From: Amycolatopsis nigrescens CSC17Ta-90
Lineage (GTDB): Bacteria; Actinomycetota; Actinomycetes; Mycobacteriales; Pseudonocardiaceae
Length of the DNA: 64,000 nt
Direction of reading: 5' to 3'
Assembly: GCF_000384315.1 (NCBI RefSeq)
Contig: NZ_ARVW01000001.1
Location: 2,179,746 to 2,243,745, forward strand
This document shows positions 1-8,262 of this stretch, piece after piece; position 1 is the first letter of the stretch, and each line of letters begins with the position of its first letter. The translations under genes were made by a program, and so were the position numbers. The notes beneath the pieces were generated by a model. That model made no database searches, was not told the origin of the DNA, and was given only the letters and a program-made list of their open reading frames with translations.

Positions 1-109
1 CAGTAATCGATCGACTACGAAAGCCACGATTGGGATCCAAGCCACATCAGCATGACAGCTCGCTCTCCGATCATCCCAACCGCATCCCTTTTCGGCGCCT
101 TTTCGTGAG

Positions 110-2653
110 TTAATCGGTGGCCGCGGAGGCTTCCACCGGGTGTGCGCGCAGTGCCGCCACCGTGGGCACCAAAGTAGCCACCGCGGACAGCGTGACGGCG
201 AACCCGACGATCGCCAGGAATATCCACAATGGACCCTGCGGCAGCGGGGAATCGCTCACCACCAAGCTGAACGGCACCAGCGACGTACTCGCCACCGCGG
301 TGCCGAGCAGGATCCCGCCGACCGCGACCAGCGCCGCTTCCACGCTCATCATCCGGATGATCTGCGCGCGGGTGGACCCGATCAGCCGCTGCAGCGCGAA
401 CTCGCGGCGCCGCTCGGCGGTGGCCAGCACCAGGGTGTTCACCAGTGCGATCACCGTGTAGCCCACGATCATCGCGACCAGGAGGTAGTTCACCCACGCG
501 CCGGTCTGGTCCTGTTCCGAATTCGCCGCTGCGAGCGCGTCGCGATCGGCGACCACCAGCCCCGGCAGGCTCGCGGCGAACCCGGACAGCGTGGCGGTCA
601 GCTGTTCCGGGCCGACACCGGGCGCGGCCCGCACCAGGATCTGCGGTAGCAGGCCGCTCGTGGTGTGCGCGGCGACCAGAGAAGCCGGCATCAGCCCGGT
701 CTCGAACCCCGACCTGGCCGGGAACACCGCGACCAGTTCGACGTCCAGCGGTACCCCGTCGCCCATCTGGATGCCGATCCGGTCGCCGATGTCCAGCCCC
801 TCGGCGTACTTCGCTGGCAGCGCGATCGAGTTCCCGCGCAGGTCGGCGAGGCTGCCCGCGGTCGGCGTGACGGCCATCGTCTGTTCGGCGCCGGCCGCGC
901 TGACGCCCTGCAGCGGCAAACCCTCGTCGCCCTGCCAACGCGGGTACGGGCTCTGCACGAAACCGGCGCTGGTGACCAACCCGGAAGCACCGGCGACGCC
1001 CGGCAGCGCCGCGACGCTGTCCACCAGCCCGGGCGCCACCCCGCCGATGGACGAGGCGATCACCGCGTCGGCGCGGAGGTTCTCGGTGAACGCCTGCTCC
1101 TGCACGCTGACCTGGGTGGTCTGCAGGTAGATCATCGAAATGGACATCCCGGTGGCCAGCATCACCGGGGTGATCGCGGCGGCCATCCGCACCCGGCGGG
1201 CCTTCGCGTTGAGCAGCGCCAGCTTGCCGGGGAAGCCGGCGAACAACCGCAGCGGGACGCTCAGCAACGAGGTGATCACCCTGGTCACCCCGGGAGCGAG
1301 CAAGGCGAACGCGATCGCCCACAGCATCACCGTCGGCCCCGCGGTGCTGGCCGCGATCGGCCCGGTCATCACCGTCATCGTCACGATGGACAGCGCGATC
1401 CCGCCGCCGAGGCAGAGGACGGCGAAGATCAGTCGGACCGCGCTCAGCCAGCGCACCTGCCCGGTGGCGTCGGCGAGCGCTTCGGTCGGCCTCGCCCGCG
1501 ACGCGCGGCGTGCCGCCACGTACGCCGCCCCCAGCGCGGCCAGCAGCGCGGCACCCGCGGCCGCGGCGACCGGAATCCAGCCCTGGTGGAACACGATCGC
1601 CGCGGGCACCACCCCGCGCTCGGCGAGCCGTTCGAACAGCCAGTTGCCGAGCAACATGCCCGCCGGGCAGGCCAGCGCGACGGCGGCCACCGAAACGACC
1701 AGCGACTCGCCCATCACCATCCGCCGCAGCTGCCGCGGGGTGGTGCCGATCGCCCGCAGCAGCGCCATTTCGCGCTGCCGCTGCTGCACGGACAGGCCGA
1801 GCGTGCTGGCCACCACGAAGACCGCCACCATGGTCGCCATGCCGCCGAACACCCCGGCCAGCACGATCAGGGTCTCCCCACCCGCCGCCACCGCGGGGAA
1901 CTCGAGCAGCCCGCGCTCGTCCCCGGTCAGGGTGACCGCGCCGGTTTCCCGCACCAGACTGTCCACACGCGACTGAAGGTCGGTGGTGCCCGGCTCGGCC
2001 AGCACCCCGATCGCGTCCACCTTCCCGCGCTCGGCGGAGAACCGCAGGGTGTCCGCGTCCCCGAAGAAGATCGAAGGCGCACCGCCGGTGGCGAACCCGG
2101 CCAGTCGGAACCGCTCGGGAACGCCGCGGACGGCCAGCTCCACCTGATCGCCGATACCGGCACCGGCCCGCGCGGCCAGCGCCGGGTCGAGCACCACCTC
2201 GTGCGCGCCCGGTGCCGTGCCGCCAGCCAACGTGTACGGCGCGAGCGCCGCGGACGCCCAGCCGTACCCGGTCTCCGGGCCGTCCGCCACCGGACTGCCG
2301 TCATGCAGCACCGCGACCGGGAAACTGTTGTACGGCACGGCTTTGGCCACTCCCGGCAGCGCGTCGACCCGCGCCACCAATCCGGCGTCGACCCGGGGGC
2401 GCTCGGGCAGGTTGCCGGTCTCCTGGTCGTCGTCCTCGTCGAGCGGGCCGTCGGTCGGCAGGTTCACGCTCGTCTCGCCGGCCACCACGACCGGCGCCGC
2501 GGCGAGACGCTGCGGCGGTACCGCGGTCCGGATCCCGGTTTCCATCAGCCCGCCGCAGGCCATCACGATCGCGGCGCCGAAGAACAGTGCGATGAACGAG
2601 GAAACGAAACCGACCTTGCGAAAGCGCAGGCTGCGCAGGGCGAGCCGGAACAT
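110..2653 (-). CDS. ABC transporter permease, FtsX/MacB type
   Basis: 847-aa multi-pass membrane permease. An N-terminal transmembrane helix (about residues 15-37) is followed by a large extracytoplasmic region, an FtsX-like core of three helices (about 265-385), a middle group of helices, a second extracytoplasmic domain and a C-terminal FtsX core (about 720-840). This duplicated layout is usual for actinobacterial FtsX/MacB exporters, which move lipids, peptides or antibiotics out of the cell or act mechanically on the envelope. Its ATG overlaps the stop of the upstream ATPase gene in a TGATG, so the two are translationally coupled. The substrate cannot be read from the sequence. The unit is probably controlled from the palindrome at 3546-3565. 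Confidence 0.9.
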   Translation of the reverse strand: MFRLALRSLRFRKVGFVSSFIALFFGAAIVMACGGLMETGIRTAVPPQRLAAAPVVVAGETSVNLPTDGPLDEDDDQETGNLPERPRVDAGLVARVDALPGVAKAVPYNSFPVAVLHDGSPVADGPETGYGWASAALAPYTLAGGTAPGAHEVVLDPALAARAGAGIGDQVELAVRGVPERFRLAGFATGGAPSIFFGDADTLRFSAERGKVDAIGVLAEPGTTDLQSRVDSLVRETGAVTLTGDERGLLEFPAVAAGGETLIVLAGVFGGMATMVAVFVVASTLGLSVQQRQREMALLRAIGTTPRQLRRMVMGESLVVSVAAVALACPAGMLLGNWLFERLAERGVVPAAIVFHQGWIPVAAAAGAALLAALGAAYVAARRASRARPTEALADATGQVRWLSAVRLIFAVLCLGGGIALSIVTMTVMTGPIAASTAGPTVMLWAIAFALLAPGVTRVITSLLSVPLRLFAGFPGKLALLNAKARRVRMAAAITPVMLATGMSISMIYLQTTQVSVQEQAFTENLRADAVIASSIGGVAPGLVDSVAALPGVAGASGLVTSAGFVQSPYPRWQGDEGLPLQGVSAAGAEQTMAVTPTAGSLADLRGNSIALPAKYAEGLDIGDRIGIQMGDGVPLDVELVAVFPARSGFETGLMPASLVAAHTTSGLLPQILVRAAPGVGPEQLTATLSGFAASLPGLVVADRDALAAANSEQDQTGAWVNYLLVAMIVGYTVIALVNTLVLATAERRREFALQRLIGSTRAQIIRMMSVEAALVAVGGILLGTAVASTSLVPFSLVVSDSPLPQGPLWIFLAIVGFAVTLSAVATLVPTVAALRAHPVEASAATD

Positions 2654-3453
2654 CAGGACACCGCCCCGGCGAAACCGGCACCGCGCGGGTCACGCCGGGC
2701 GGACCAGGCGCCGAGGTGGGTCATCCGCTCGGCCACGCGCTCCGCGGACGGGTTGTGCAACTCCCCCGCGACCTGTCCGTCGGCGAGGAACACCACCCGG
2801 TCGGCATGCGAGGCGGCGACCGGGTCGTGCGTCACGATCAGCACCGTCTGCCCGCCGGCCCGGACCGATTCCCGAAGCAGGGCAAGGATTTCCAGCGAGG
2901 TCTGGGTGTCAAGCGCACCGGTCGGCTCGTCGCCGACGATCAGTGCGGGCTCAGCGATCAGCGCCCGCGCGATGGCCACCCGTTGCTGCTGGCCGCCGGA
3001 AAGCTCGCCGGGACGGTGGTTGCGGCGCTCGCCGAGCCCCACCCTGTCGATCAGGTCGTGCACGGCGCGCCGGTTCACCTTGCGCCCGGCCAGTTCCAGC
3101 GGGAGCGTGATGTTCTGCAGCACGGTCAGCGCGGGCAGCAGGTTGAAGGCCTGGAACACGAAGCCGATCCGGTCGCGGCGCAGCTTGGTCAGCTCCACCT
3201 CGTTCATCCCGCTCAGTTCCCGGCCGTCCAGGATGACCGACCCCGAGGTCGGCCGGTCCAGCCCGGCCGCGCAGTGCAGGAAGGTGCTCTTGCCCGAGCC
3301 GGACGGTCCCATCACCGCGGTGAACCCGCCGCGCCGGAAGCCGAGGCTCACCCCGTTCAGCGCGACCACGCCGCGCGGCTCCCGCCCGTAGACCTTGCGG
3401 ACGTCGTGCAACCGCACCACGTCGCCGGTGTCCTGGAACGACGACCTGTCCAC
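2653..3453 (-). CDS. ABC transporter ATP-binding protein (MacB/LolD-like)
   Basis: ATPase partner of the FtsX-type permease that follows it. From the chosen GTG start the protein has 266 aa, with Walker [10 protein letters not shown] (about 49-57), the signature [15 protein letters not shown], Walker B LIVGDEPTGALD and an H-loop (VTHD). I chose the GTG at 3453 because GGGGAG sits 5 nt upstream. It also places the start 94 nt from the palindrome at 3546-3565, close to the spacing seen at the two other copies of that palindrome. An in-frame ATG at 3525 would add 24 residues with no family similarity that I recognise and would crowd the operator. It forms a two-gene operon with the permease. Confidence 0.9.
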   Translation of the reverse strand: MDRSSFQDTGDVVRLHDVRKVYGREPRGVVALNGVSLGFRRGGFTAVMGPSGSGKSTFLHCAAGLDRPTSGSVILDGRELSGMNEVELTKLRRDRIGFVFQAFNLLPALTVLQNITLPLELAGRKVNRRAVHDLIDRVGLGERRNHRPGELSGGQQQRVAIARALIAEPALIVGDEPTGALDTQTSLEILALLRESVRAGGQTVLIVTHDPVAASHADRVVFLADGQVAGELHNPSAERVAERMTHLGAWSARRDPRGAGFAGAVS

Positions 3454-3545
3454 TCGCACTCCCCGGTTCTCGCCGACCGCTACCTGTCGGAGAACAGCCT
3501 GCTCACCCGGGGTCCGGGGAGCCATGGGGTGCGCGGGTGGGTGCC

Positions 3546-3565
3546 GGGTAGGGCTGTCCCTACCC
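3546..3565. promoter_or_regulatory. Palindromic operator, GGTAGGG(N4)CCCTACC type, upstream of the ABC exporter
   Basis: GGGTAGGGCTGTCCCTACCC has 8-bp perfect arms around CTGT. The same motif recurs at 5211-5228 (perfect palindrome) and 9122-9139 (two changes), each time about 80-95 nt upstream of a start codon. The length and symmetry suit a dimeric LuxR/NarL-type response regulator, and the regulator at 7225-7869 is the obvious candidate. The motif is seen directly; the assignment is inferred. Confidence 0.6.
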
Positions 3566-3582
3566 GACCAATGACCGCCCGA

Positions 3583-4446
3583 CTAGGAGGCCGCGCGGCG
3601 CTGGGTCTCTTCTTCCATCACCTTGATCGCGACCTCCGGTGGCAGCCCGGCGAGCAGTGCCCTGGCCCGCTCGGCGCGCTCTTCGTCGGTGGTGACCTCC
3701 ACCTCGGGGCCGACCTTCGCCTCCAGGGCGGCCACCCGGTCCACGATCTCCTTGAGCACGTAGACGACACCGCGGTTGAGCGGGTTCTCGCCGCCGCCGG
3801 TGAACATGGCGCTCCACGTGCTCATGAGGGCGTTTCTCTCGTCGGGCTGCATTTCGTCATCCTCGTTTCCGGCGAAGTGGTTGTTGGTGTAGGAGTCGTT
3901 CAGGTCGACCGAGCCGCTGATTCCGGGCACCTGCCCGGAGCTGGAGTACTGGTGCACGTCGTAGTGCCCGGCCGAGGCGTCCGGCCTGGCGCCGTACCTG
4001 GCGAGCCAGATCGCCAGCCCGGCGATGCCCCAGCCGTCCGGCCTGGTCGCCTTGGCGAAGGCGTTGTTCATGTACACGCCGGGCCGGAAGCCGAGTTCGG
4101 CGACGCGGCGGCAGAACCTGATGCCGAAATCGCGGGCCGCACCGTTCGGCCCGAAGGGCGCCTCCAGATCCAGCGCCGGCACCAGCCCGGTGGCGCCGAG
4201 CCGCCGGATCTCGGCGATGAAGATCTCCGCCTGCCTTTCCGGCGTCGGCGAGAACTGTGCGTAATGGTAACCGCCGACCGGAATCCCGACGGATTTCGCA
4301 CCGGCGACCAATCCGTCGCCAGGAACCACCGCCTTACCGCCACCATCGGTCAGCTTCACCCAGACATAACCCACACCGTGATTCTTGACCGCTTGCCAGT
4401 TCGTGACATTTTGATATCGCGCGTAGATGTCGATCCCCAGGGCCAT
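3583..4446 (-). CDS. GH25-family lysozyme (1,4-beta-N-acetylmuramidase), phage-like
   Basis: 287-aa muramidase-like protein that would cleave the MurNAc-GlcNAc backbone of peptidoglycan. The GH25 barrel fills about residues 1-200, with Asp6 in GIDIY and the DLE motif (Asp93, Glu95) at the expected catalytic positions. There is no signal peptide. The charged C-terminal tail (about 210-287, with a predicted coiled coil rich in Glu and Arg) is not a standard cell-wall-binding domain and looks like a phage or tail-module tail. The ATG at 4446 has GAGG 5 nt upstream; a GTG two codons earlier is less well placed. It stands alone beside ssrA, a common prophage integration locus, so a prophage remnant is possible. 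No integrase is visible. Confidence 0.8.
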   Translation of the reverse strand: MALGIDIYARYQNVTNWQAVKNHGVGYVWVKLTDGGGKAVVPGDGLVAGAKSVGIPVGGYHYAQFSPTPERQAEIFIAEIRRLGATGLVPALDLEAPFGPNGAARDFGIRFCRRVAELGFRPGVYMNNAFAKATRPDGWGIAGLAIWLARYGARPDASAGHYDVHQYSSSGQVPGISGSVDLNDSYTNNHFAGNEDDEMQPDERNALMSTWSAMFTGGGENPLNRGVVYVLKEIVDRVAALEAKVGPEVEVTTDEERAERARALLAGLPPEVAIKVMEEETQRRAAS

Positions 4447-4452
4447 GGTCAC

Positions 4453-4733
4453 CTCACCCGTCCGAAACGCCCGGTTCGCGTCAGTGTGCTTGCCCGCACT
4501 GCCATCGCAAGACCGCCAATCGGGCGTTCCCTACCCCCAGGTTCCCTGCACGTTCCGGCACCCCAATAGCCCTTTCGAGCACCCAACCGCACCAAACCGG
4601 CGAACCGGCAAACCTGCGAACCGGCAAACGCAACCACCGACACCAAACGCAACCACCGACGATGGGGGTCCGGGGGCCACCCCCGGGCGGGGTTTGGGGG
4701 TCGCACCCCCAAAACAATGACCGACACAAGTCA
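4453..4733. repeat. Gene-free tract with short direct repeats and GC-rich palindromes beyond the tmRNA 3' end
   Basis: No credible gene. The plus strand is C-rich and G-poor in its left half. GCGAACCGGCAAAC occurs at 4600-4613 and 4616-4629, and CAAACGCAACCACCGAC at 4625-4641 and 4644-4660, so two short repeat units sit in tandem. From about 4666 it becomes a run of G/C blocks ending in a hairpin, TTTGGGGGT(CGC)ACCCCCAAA (4693-4713). The same design (G-run palindromes, then a C-rich tract) lies 3' of the first tRNA-fMet copy near 15.6-15.96 kb. Confidence 0.6.
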
Positions 4734-4764
4734 GGGGCGAGCGCTCTGTGCGAGCACTCGCCCC
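4734..4764 (-). terminator. Stem-loop 3' of tmRNA
   Basis: Arms GGGGCGAG/CTCGCCCC (4734-4741 and 4757-4764) with a nested GCTC/GAGC stem, beginning 8 nt past the tmRNA discriminator base. No T-tract follows, as is common for high-GC terminators or 3' processing structures. Confidence 0.55.
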
Positions 4765-4772
4765 CGATCTTG

Positions 4773-5140
4773 TGGAGGTGCCGGGAATCGAACCCGGGTC
4801 CTCTGGCGCCTCATCAGGGCTTCTCCGTGCGCAGTTCGCTATGTCGCTACTTGGCCCCATTGGTCACGCGAACAAGCCAATGTGACGAGCCCAGCCACTG
4901 TTGGTTTCCCAACCGGGCCCCGTGGCCGGGACCGGCGGTAAGCCTCCTAGCTGATGCCGGCGACCGGGACGGAGGCACTCCCGGGCCGACAGAGTCACAC
5001 TCGCTTAGGCAGCGAGGGCGAACTCGCGCTGGCTATTGGCCTTGGCGCTTATTGGTTTGCGATGACGCTTGCGGTGGTCTCTCGCCTGCACCGGCACGCT
5101 TCCCCTGAATCAACGTCCAAAGTCGAAACCGTTCACCCCC
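4773..5140 (-). ncRNA. ssrA: Transfer-messenger RNA (tmRNA)
   Basis: One-piece tmRNA of about 368 nt that rescues stalled ribosomes and tags the truncated peptide for proteolysis. The 5' end GGGGGUGAACGGUUUCGAC pairs with the 3' CACCUCC to form the acceptor stem, and a T-arm GGUUCGAUUCCC-like sequence is present. CCA is not encoded. The reading frame at 5046-5005 gives the tag AKANSQREFALAA followed by TAA, resuming at GCC after an AAUAAGC context as in mycobacteria. Its protein partner smpB lies at 11496-11972 on the same strand. Confidence 0.95.
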
Positions 5141-5210
5141 TTGTCGGGCGGATACCTTCCCGTACATCATAACGCGCCCGGCAACCTGAATGTTCCACCA
5201 GGTCAGCGGG

Positions 5211-5228
5211 GGTAGGGCTAGCCCTACC
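5211..5228. promoter_or_regulatory. Perfect 18-bp palindrome GGTAGGGCTAGCCCTACC upstream of the sensor/kinase operon
   Basis: Fully self-complementary over 18 bp and 83 nt upstream of the ATG at 5312. It is the best match of the three related sites (also 3546-3565 and 9122-9139). Its place in front of a two-component operon suggests autoregulation by the operon's own LuxR-type regulator. Confidence 0.65.
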
Positions 5229-5311
5229 TCGCAGATACCCGCGCACACCATGTCGCGGCGGCCCCGCGCGGCCGATGCTGGTTCCAGTCGCTCAGAGAGA
5301 GGAACCAGGCC

Positions 5312-6004
5312 ATGTCGAAGGACACCGGTCAGCGCCCGCCGGTCGGCGGGTCGGTGACCTACCTGCTGATGAACCTGCCGGTCGGGATAGCCGGGTTCGT
5401 CGTGCTGCTCACCCTGTTCTCGGTCGGGATCGGCACCGCGGTGGTCTGGGTCGGCCTGCCGATCGCGGGACTGGCGGTGCTGCTGGCCCGCGGTGCTGCG
5501 CGGGTCGAGCGGGCCCGGATCTACGCCTTGCTCGACAGCTACATCCCGATTCCGTACCGGCCGCTGCCCGAGCACGGCATGAAGGCGCGCTGGAAGGCCC
5601 GCCTGCGGGACGGCGCGACCTGGCGCGACATCCTCTACTTCTTCGTCCTGTTCCCGCTCGGCGTGCTCGAGTTCGTGCTGACCTTGACGTTCTGGGCGAC
5701 CAGCCTGGCGCTCACCCTGCTGCCCGTCTACTTCCGCTGGCTGCCGGACGGCGCGTACTACTTCCCCGCCTACGACGTGCGCTGGATCTCGGTCGACTCG
5801 ACCGTCGAGGCGCTGCCGTGGGCCGCGCTCGGCGTGCTGTTCGTCGCCCTGTCCGTGGCGCTGACCAGGTCGATGGCCGGAATGCACGCCAAGTTCGCCC
5901 AGGTTCTGCTCGGTCCGACCCGCGGGTTCGACCGGTTCGACCGGTTCGACGATGACCAGCGCGTGCACCGGCCGGAGGGCATGCAGCCGGTGGCAGGATG
6001 GTGA
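5312..6004 (+). CDS. Putative-sensor domain membrane protein
   Basis: 230-aa protein carrying only the four-helix 'putative sensor' membrane domain (about residues 15-205) that is found at the N-terminus of many actinobacterial histidine kinases. The next gene has the same domain fused to a kinase, so this looks like a kinase-less paralogue that could form a heteromeric sensor or modulate it. GAGAGAGG lies upstream of the ATG. The C-terminus has a short FDRF repeat (RGFDRFDRFDDD). Its stop lies just inside the 5' region of the kinase gene, which suggests a shared transcript. The ligand is unknown; such modules usually respond to envelope stress. Confidence 0.8.
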   Translation: MSKDTGQRPPVGGSVTYLLMNLPVGIAGFVVLLTLFSVGIGTAVVWVGLPIAGLAVLLARGAARVERARIYALLDSYIPIPYRPLPEHGMKARWKARLRDGATWRDILYFFVLFPLGVLEFVLTLTFWATSLALTLLPVYFRWLPDGAYYFPAYDVRWISVDSTVEALPWAALGVLFVALSVALTRSMAGMHAKFAQVLLGPTRGFDRFDRFDDDQRVHRPEGMQPVAGW

Positions 6005-6036
6005 GCACTACCGCTGAGCTGCCCGGAGGCCAGACC

Positions 6037-7167
6037 ATGTCCGAGGATCAGGAGCCGCCGGCCAGGCCTCATCCGAGCCCGGTCCGGACCATCTCCTACC
6101 TGGTGCTGAGCTTCCCGCTCCGGCTGGTCGAGTTCATCTTCGTGGTGGTCTTCTTCGCGGTCGGCCTTGCCACCACGGTGATCTGGGTCGGTATCCCGCT
6201 GATGATGGCCGCGACCAGCATGACCCGCGGGTTCGCCAACCACGAGCGCCGCTGGGCTGGCCGGATGCTGAGCGTGGCTCTTCCGCCGGCCGAGCGGCTG
6301 CCCGCCGATGGCGGGCTGGTCCGGCGCTGGCGGACCAGGCTGGTGGACCCGTCCACCTGGCGCGACTTCGGTTACCTGATGCTCGGCTTGCCGATCAGCG
6401 TGCTGGAGTTCGGCCTCGGCATCGCCTCGATCATCGTGGTGCCGCTGGCCATCTGGGTGGCGCCCTGGGTGGGCTGGCTGCACGGGGAGCTGGCCCACTC
6501 GCTGCTCGGCCCGGACCGCAAGCGGCGGCTGGAGATCAAGGCGCAGCGGCTGCAGGCGTCCAGGGCACGCGGGGTGGACGCGGCCGAGGCCGAGCGGCGG
6601 CGGATCGAGCGCGATCTGCACGACGGCGCGCAGCAGCGGCTGGTGTCGGTGGCGATGAGCCTCGGCCGCGCGAAGAACAAGTTTGACAACGACCCGAACG
6701 CAGTGCGCGACCTGATCGACGAGGCGCACAGTGACGCCAAGCTCGCCGTGTCGGAGCTGCGCGACCTGGCAAGGGGCATCTACCCGGCGGTGCTCGGCGA
6801 CCGCGGCCTGGACGCCGCGCTGTCCGCGCAGGCGGCCAAGTCGCCGGTGCAGGTGGACGTCGGGGTGGATGTGGAACCGCGGCCGCCGGCCGCGGTGGAG
6901 ACCACCGCGTACTTCATCGTCGGCGAGACGTTGACCAACATCGCCAAGCACTCCGGGGCCACCGCGGCCGTGGTGAAGGTCTGGCGCACGGACGACATGG
7001 TGATCGTGGAGATCACCGACAACGGCCACGGCGGCGCGGAGATGCGCCCTGGTGGTGGGCTCGCCGGGCTGGCCGACCGGGCCGCCACCATCGACGGGGT
7101 GATCACCGTGGTCAGCCCGGTCGGCGGCCCGACGGTGATCAGGGCGGACCTGCCGTGCCAGTGGTGA
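6037..7167 (+). CDS. Sensor histidine kinase (NarL-system type, HisKA_3)
   Basis: 376-aa membrane kinase. The putative-sensor membrane domain spans about residues 15-160, followed by a HisKA_3 dimerisation domain with phospho-acceptor His195 (ERDLHDGAQQRL) and an HATPase domain (TLTNIAKHSGA, DNGHGGAEM). The ATG at 6037 has GGAGG 7 nt upstream. An upstream ATG at 5998 overlaps the preceding gene and lacks such a site. The partner regulator starts 57 nt downstream, separated by a perfect hairpin (7175-7214). It probably senses an envelope or membrane signal together with the protein at 5312-6004. Confidence 0.9.
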   Translation: MSEDQEPPARPHPSPVRTISYLVLSFPLRLVEFIFVVVFFAVGLATTVIWVGIPLMMAATSMTRGFANHERRWAGRMLSVALPPAERLPADGGLVRRWRTRLVDPSTWRDFGYLMLGLPISVLEFGLGIASIIVVPLAIWVAPWVGWLHGELAHSLLGPDRKRRLEIKAQRLQASRARGVDAAEAERRRIERDLHDGAQQRLVSVAMSLGRAKNKFDNDPNAVRDLIDEAHSDAKLAVSELRDLARGIYPAVLGDRGLDAALSAQAAKSPVQVDVGVDVEPRPPAAVETTAYFIVGETLTNIAKHSGATAAVVKVWRTDDMVIVEITDNGHGGAEMRPGGGLAGLADRAATIDGVITVVSPVGGPTVIRADLPCQW

Positions 7168-7174
7168 CCTCGAC

Positions 7175-7214
7175 GTGAGTGAATAGGGCGGTTCCGACCG
7201 CCCTATTCACTCAC
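7175..7214. repeat. Perfect 18-bp inverted repeat between kinase and regulator genes
   Basis: GTGAGTGAATAGGGCGGT, a TCCG tetraloop and the exact complement. The outer nine bases GTGAGTGAA...TTCACTCAC match the outer arms of the palindromes at 10531-10574 and 23858-23901, while the inner stem differs. The right arm ends 10 nt before the GTG of the regulator and abuts its GGGGG ribosome site, so the structure could act as a partial terminator, a processing site or a translational brake. Confidence 0.8.
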
Positions 7215-7224
7215 TGGGGGTTCT

Positions 7225-7869
7225 GTGCGGGTTGTGATCGCCGAGGATGCCGCCCTGCTTCGCGCCGGGATTCAGCGTCTGCTCGCCGACGAGGACATCG
7301 AGACGGCCGCGGCCGTGGACAACGGGGACGATCTGCTCGCCGCGGTCAAGGAGCACCGGCCGGACTTGGCGATCGTGGACGTCCGGATGCCACCCACGTT
7401 CACCGATGAGGGCCTGCGCGCGGCGATCGGGGCCCGGCAGGAGCTGCCCGGCCTGCCGGTGCTGGTGCTGTCGCAGTACGTCGAGGAGAGCTACGCGGTG
7501 GAGCTGCTCTCCGGGGGCGCCGGCGGGGTGGGCTACCTGCTCAAGGAGCGGGTGGCCGACGTCGCCGACTTCCTGGACGCGGTGCGCCGGGTGGCCGCGG
7601 GCGGCACCGCCATCGACCCGGACGTGATCGCCCAGCTGATGGCCCGTGGCCGGAAGAACCCGCTGGACGCGCTCACCGCCCGCGAATCGGAGGTGCTCGG
7701 CCTGATGGCGCAGGGCCTGTCGAACACCGCGATCGCGAACAGCCTGGTCGTCTCGCACGGCGCGGTGGAGAAGCACATCGGCAACATCTTCGCCAAGCTC
7801 GGCCTGGAGGCCAGCTCGGAGGAGCACCGCCGGGTGCGGGCCGTGCTGACCTACCTCGGCCGCACCTGA
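7225..7869 (+). CDS. LuxR/NarL-family response regulator
   Basis: 214-aa DNA-binding regulator. The receiver domain (about 1-120) has acidic Glu7-Asp8, phospho-acceptor Asp52 (LAIVDVRMP) and the conserved Lys (LLKERV). The C-terminal LuxR helix-turn-helix (about 150-205) contains LTARESEVLGLMAQGLSN and HVEKHIGNIFAKL-like helices. The start is GTG with GGGGG 5 nt upstream. It is the cognate partner of the kinase just upstream and the best candidate to bind the GGTAGGGCTAGCCCTACC sites at 3546, 5211 and 9122. Confidence 0.92.
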   Translation: MRVVIAEDAALLRAGIQRLLADEDIETAAAVDNGDDLLAAVKEHRPDLAIVDVRMPPTFTDEGLRAAIGARQELPGLPVLVLSQYVEESYAVELLSGGAGGVGYLLKERVADVADFLDAVRRVAAGGTAIDPDVIAQLMARGRKNPLDALTARESEVLGLMAQGLSNTAIANSLVVSHGAVEKHIGNIFAKLGLEASSEEHRRVRAVLTYLGRT

Positions 7870-7881
7870 GTCACCGCTGAG

Positions 7882-8253
7882 TCACTGAGCCCACGGCGGC
7901 GAGATGGTCTTGCCGTTCAGGGTGCCGAGGATTCCTTTCGACGTGCACACCAGCAGTCTGGCCGGGCGTTCACCGGGGTTGCTCAGCCGAAGTGGCGTGT
8001 GCGGCGGTGCGATGGCCGTGTCACCGGGGCCGAGCACGTGTTCCCGGTCCCCGATCAGCACCGTGGCCGAGCCTTCCTGCAACACGAAGACCTCCTCCTT
8101 GTCCACGGTGTGCGTCTCGCTGCGCGCGCCGGGGCTCGCCTCCACCGACCACACCGCGAGCTCGGTGGAGCCGCGGCTCGGCACCGCCAGCGGCCGGAAA
8201 ACGAAGCCGGCGTTCTCGATCTCCGGCGCGCCGGCCAGGGTCGCCACAGTCAT
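7882..8253 (-). CDS. Small cupin-domain protein
   Basis: 123-aa single-domain cupin with the two usual motifs (ETHTVDKEEVFVLQEG, about 52-67, and PGDTAIAPPHTPLRLSNPG, about 83-101), i.e. a beta-barrel that may bind a metal through His/Glu. Its substrate cannot be told from sequence. The ATG at 8253 has GGAGG 6 nt upstream; an upstream TTG is not needed. It diverges from the MarR gene across 92 nt that hold several TTGAC/GTCAA inverted repeats, so it is very probably the MarR regulator's target. Confidence 0.85.
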   Translation of the reverse strand: MTVATLAGAPEIENAGFVFRPLAVPSRGSTELAVWSVEASPGARSETHTVDKEEVFVLQEGSATVLIGDREHVLGPGDTAIAPPHTPLRLSNPGERPARLLVCTSKGILGTLNGKTISPPWAQ

Positions 8254-8262
8254 CCGAACCTC

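Noticed and set aside
665..3391. A 908-codon open frame opposite the ABC exporter genes
   Set aside because: Antisense shadow; the minus-strand genes have clear ABC motifs.
4600..4660. A short CRISPR-like repeat array
   Set aside because: The repeats are 14-17 nt with 2-nt gaps, no spacers, and no cas genes are near.
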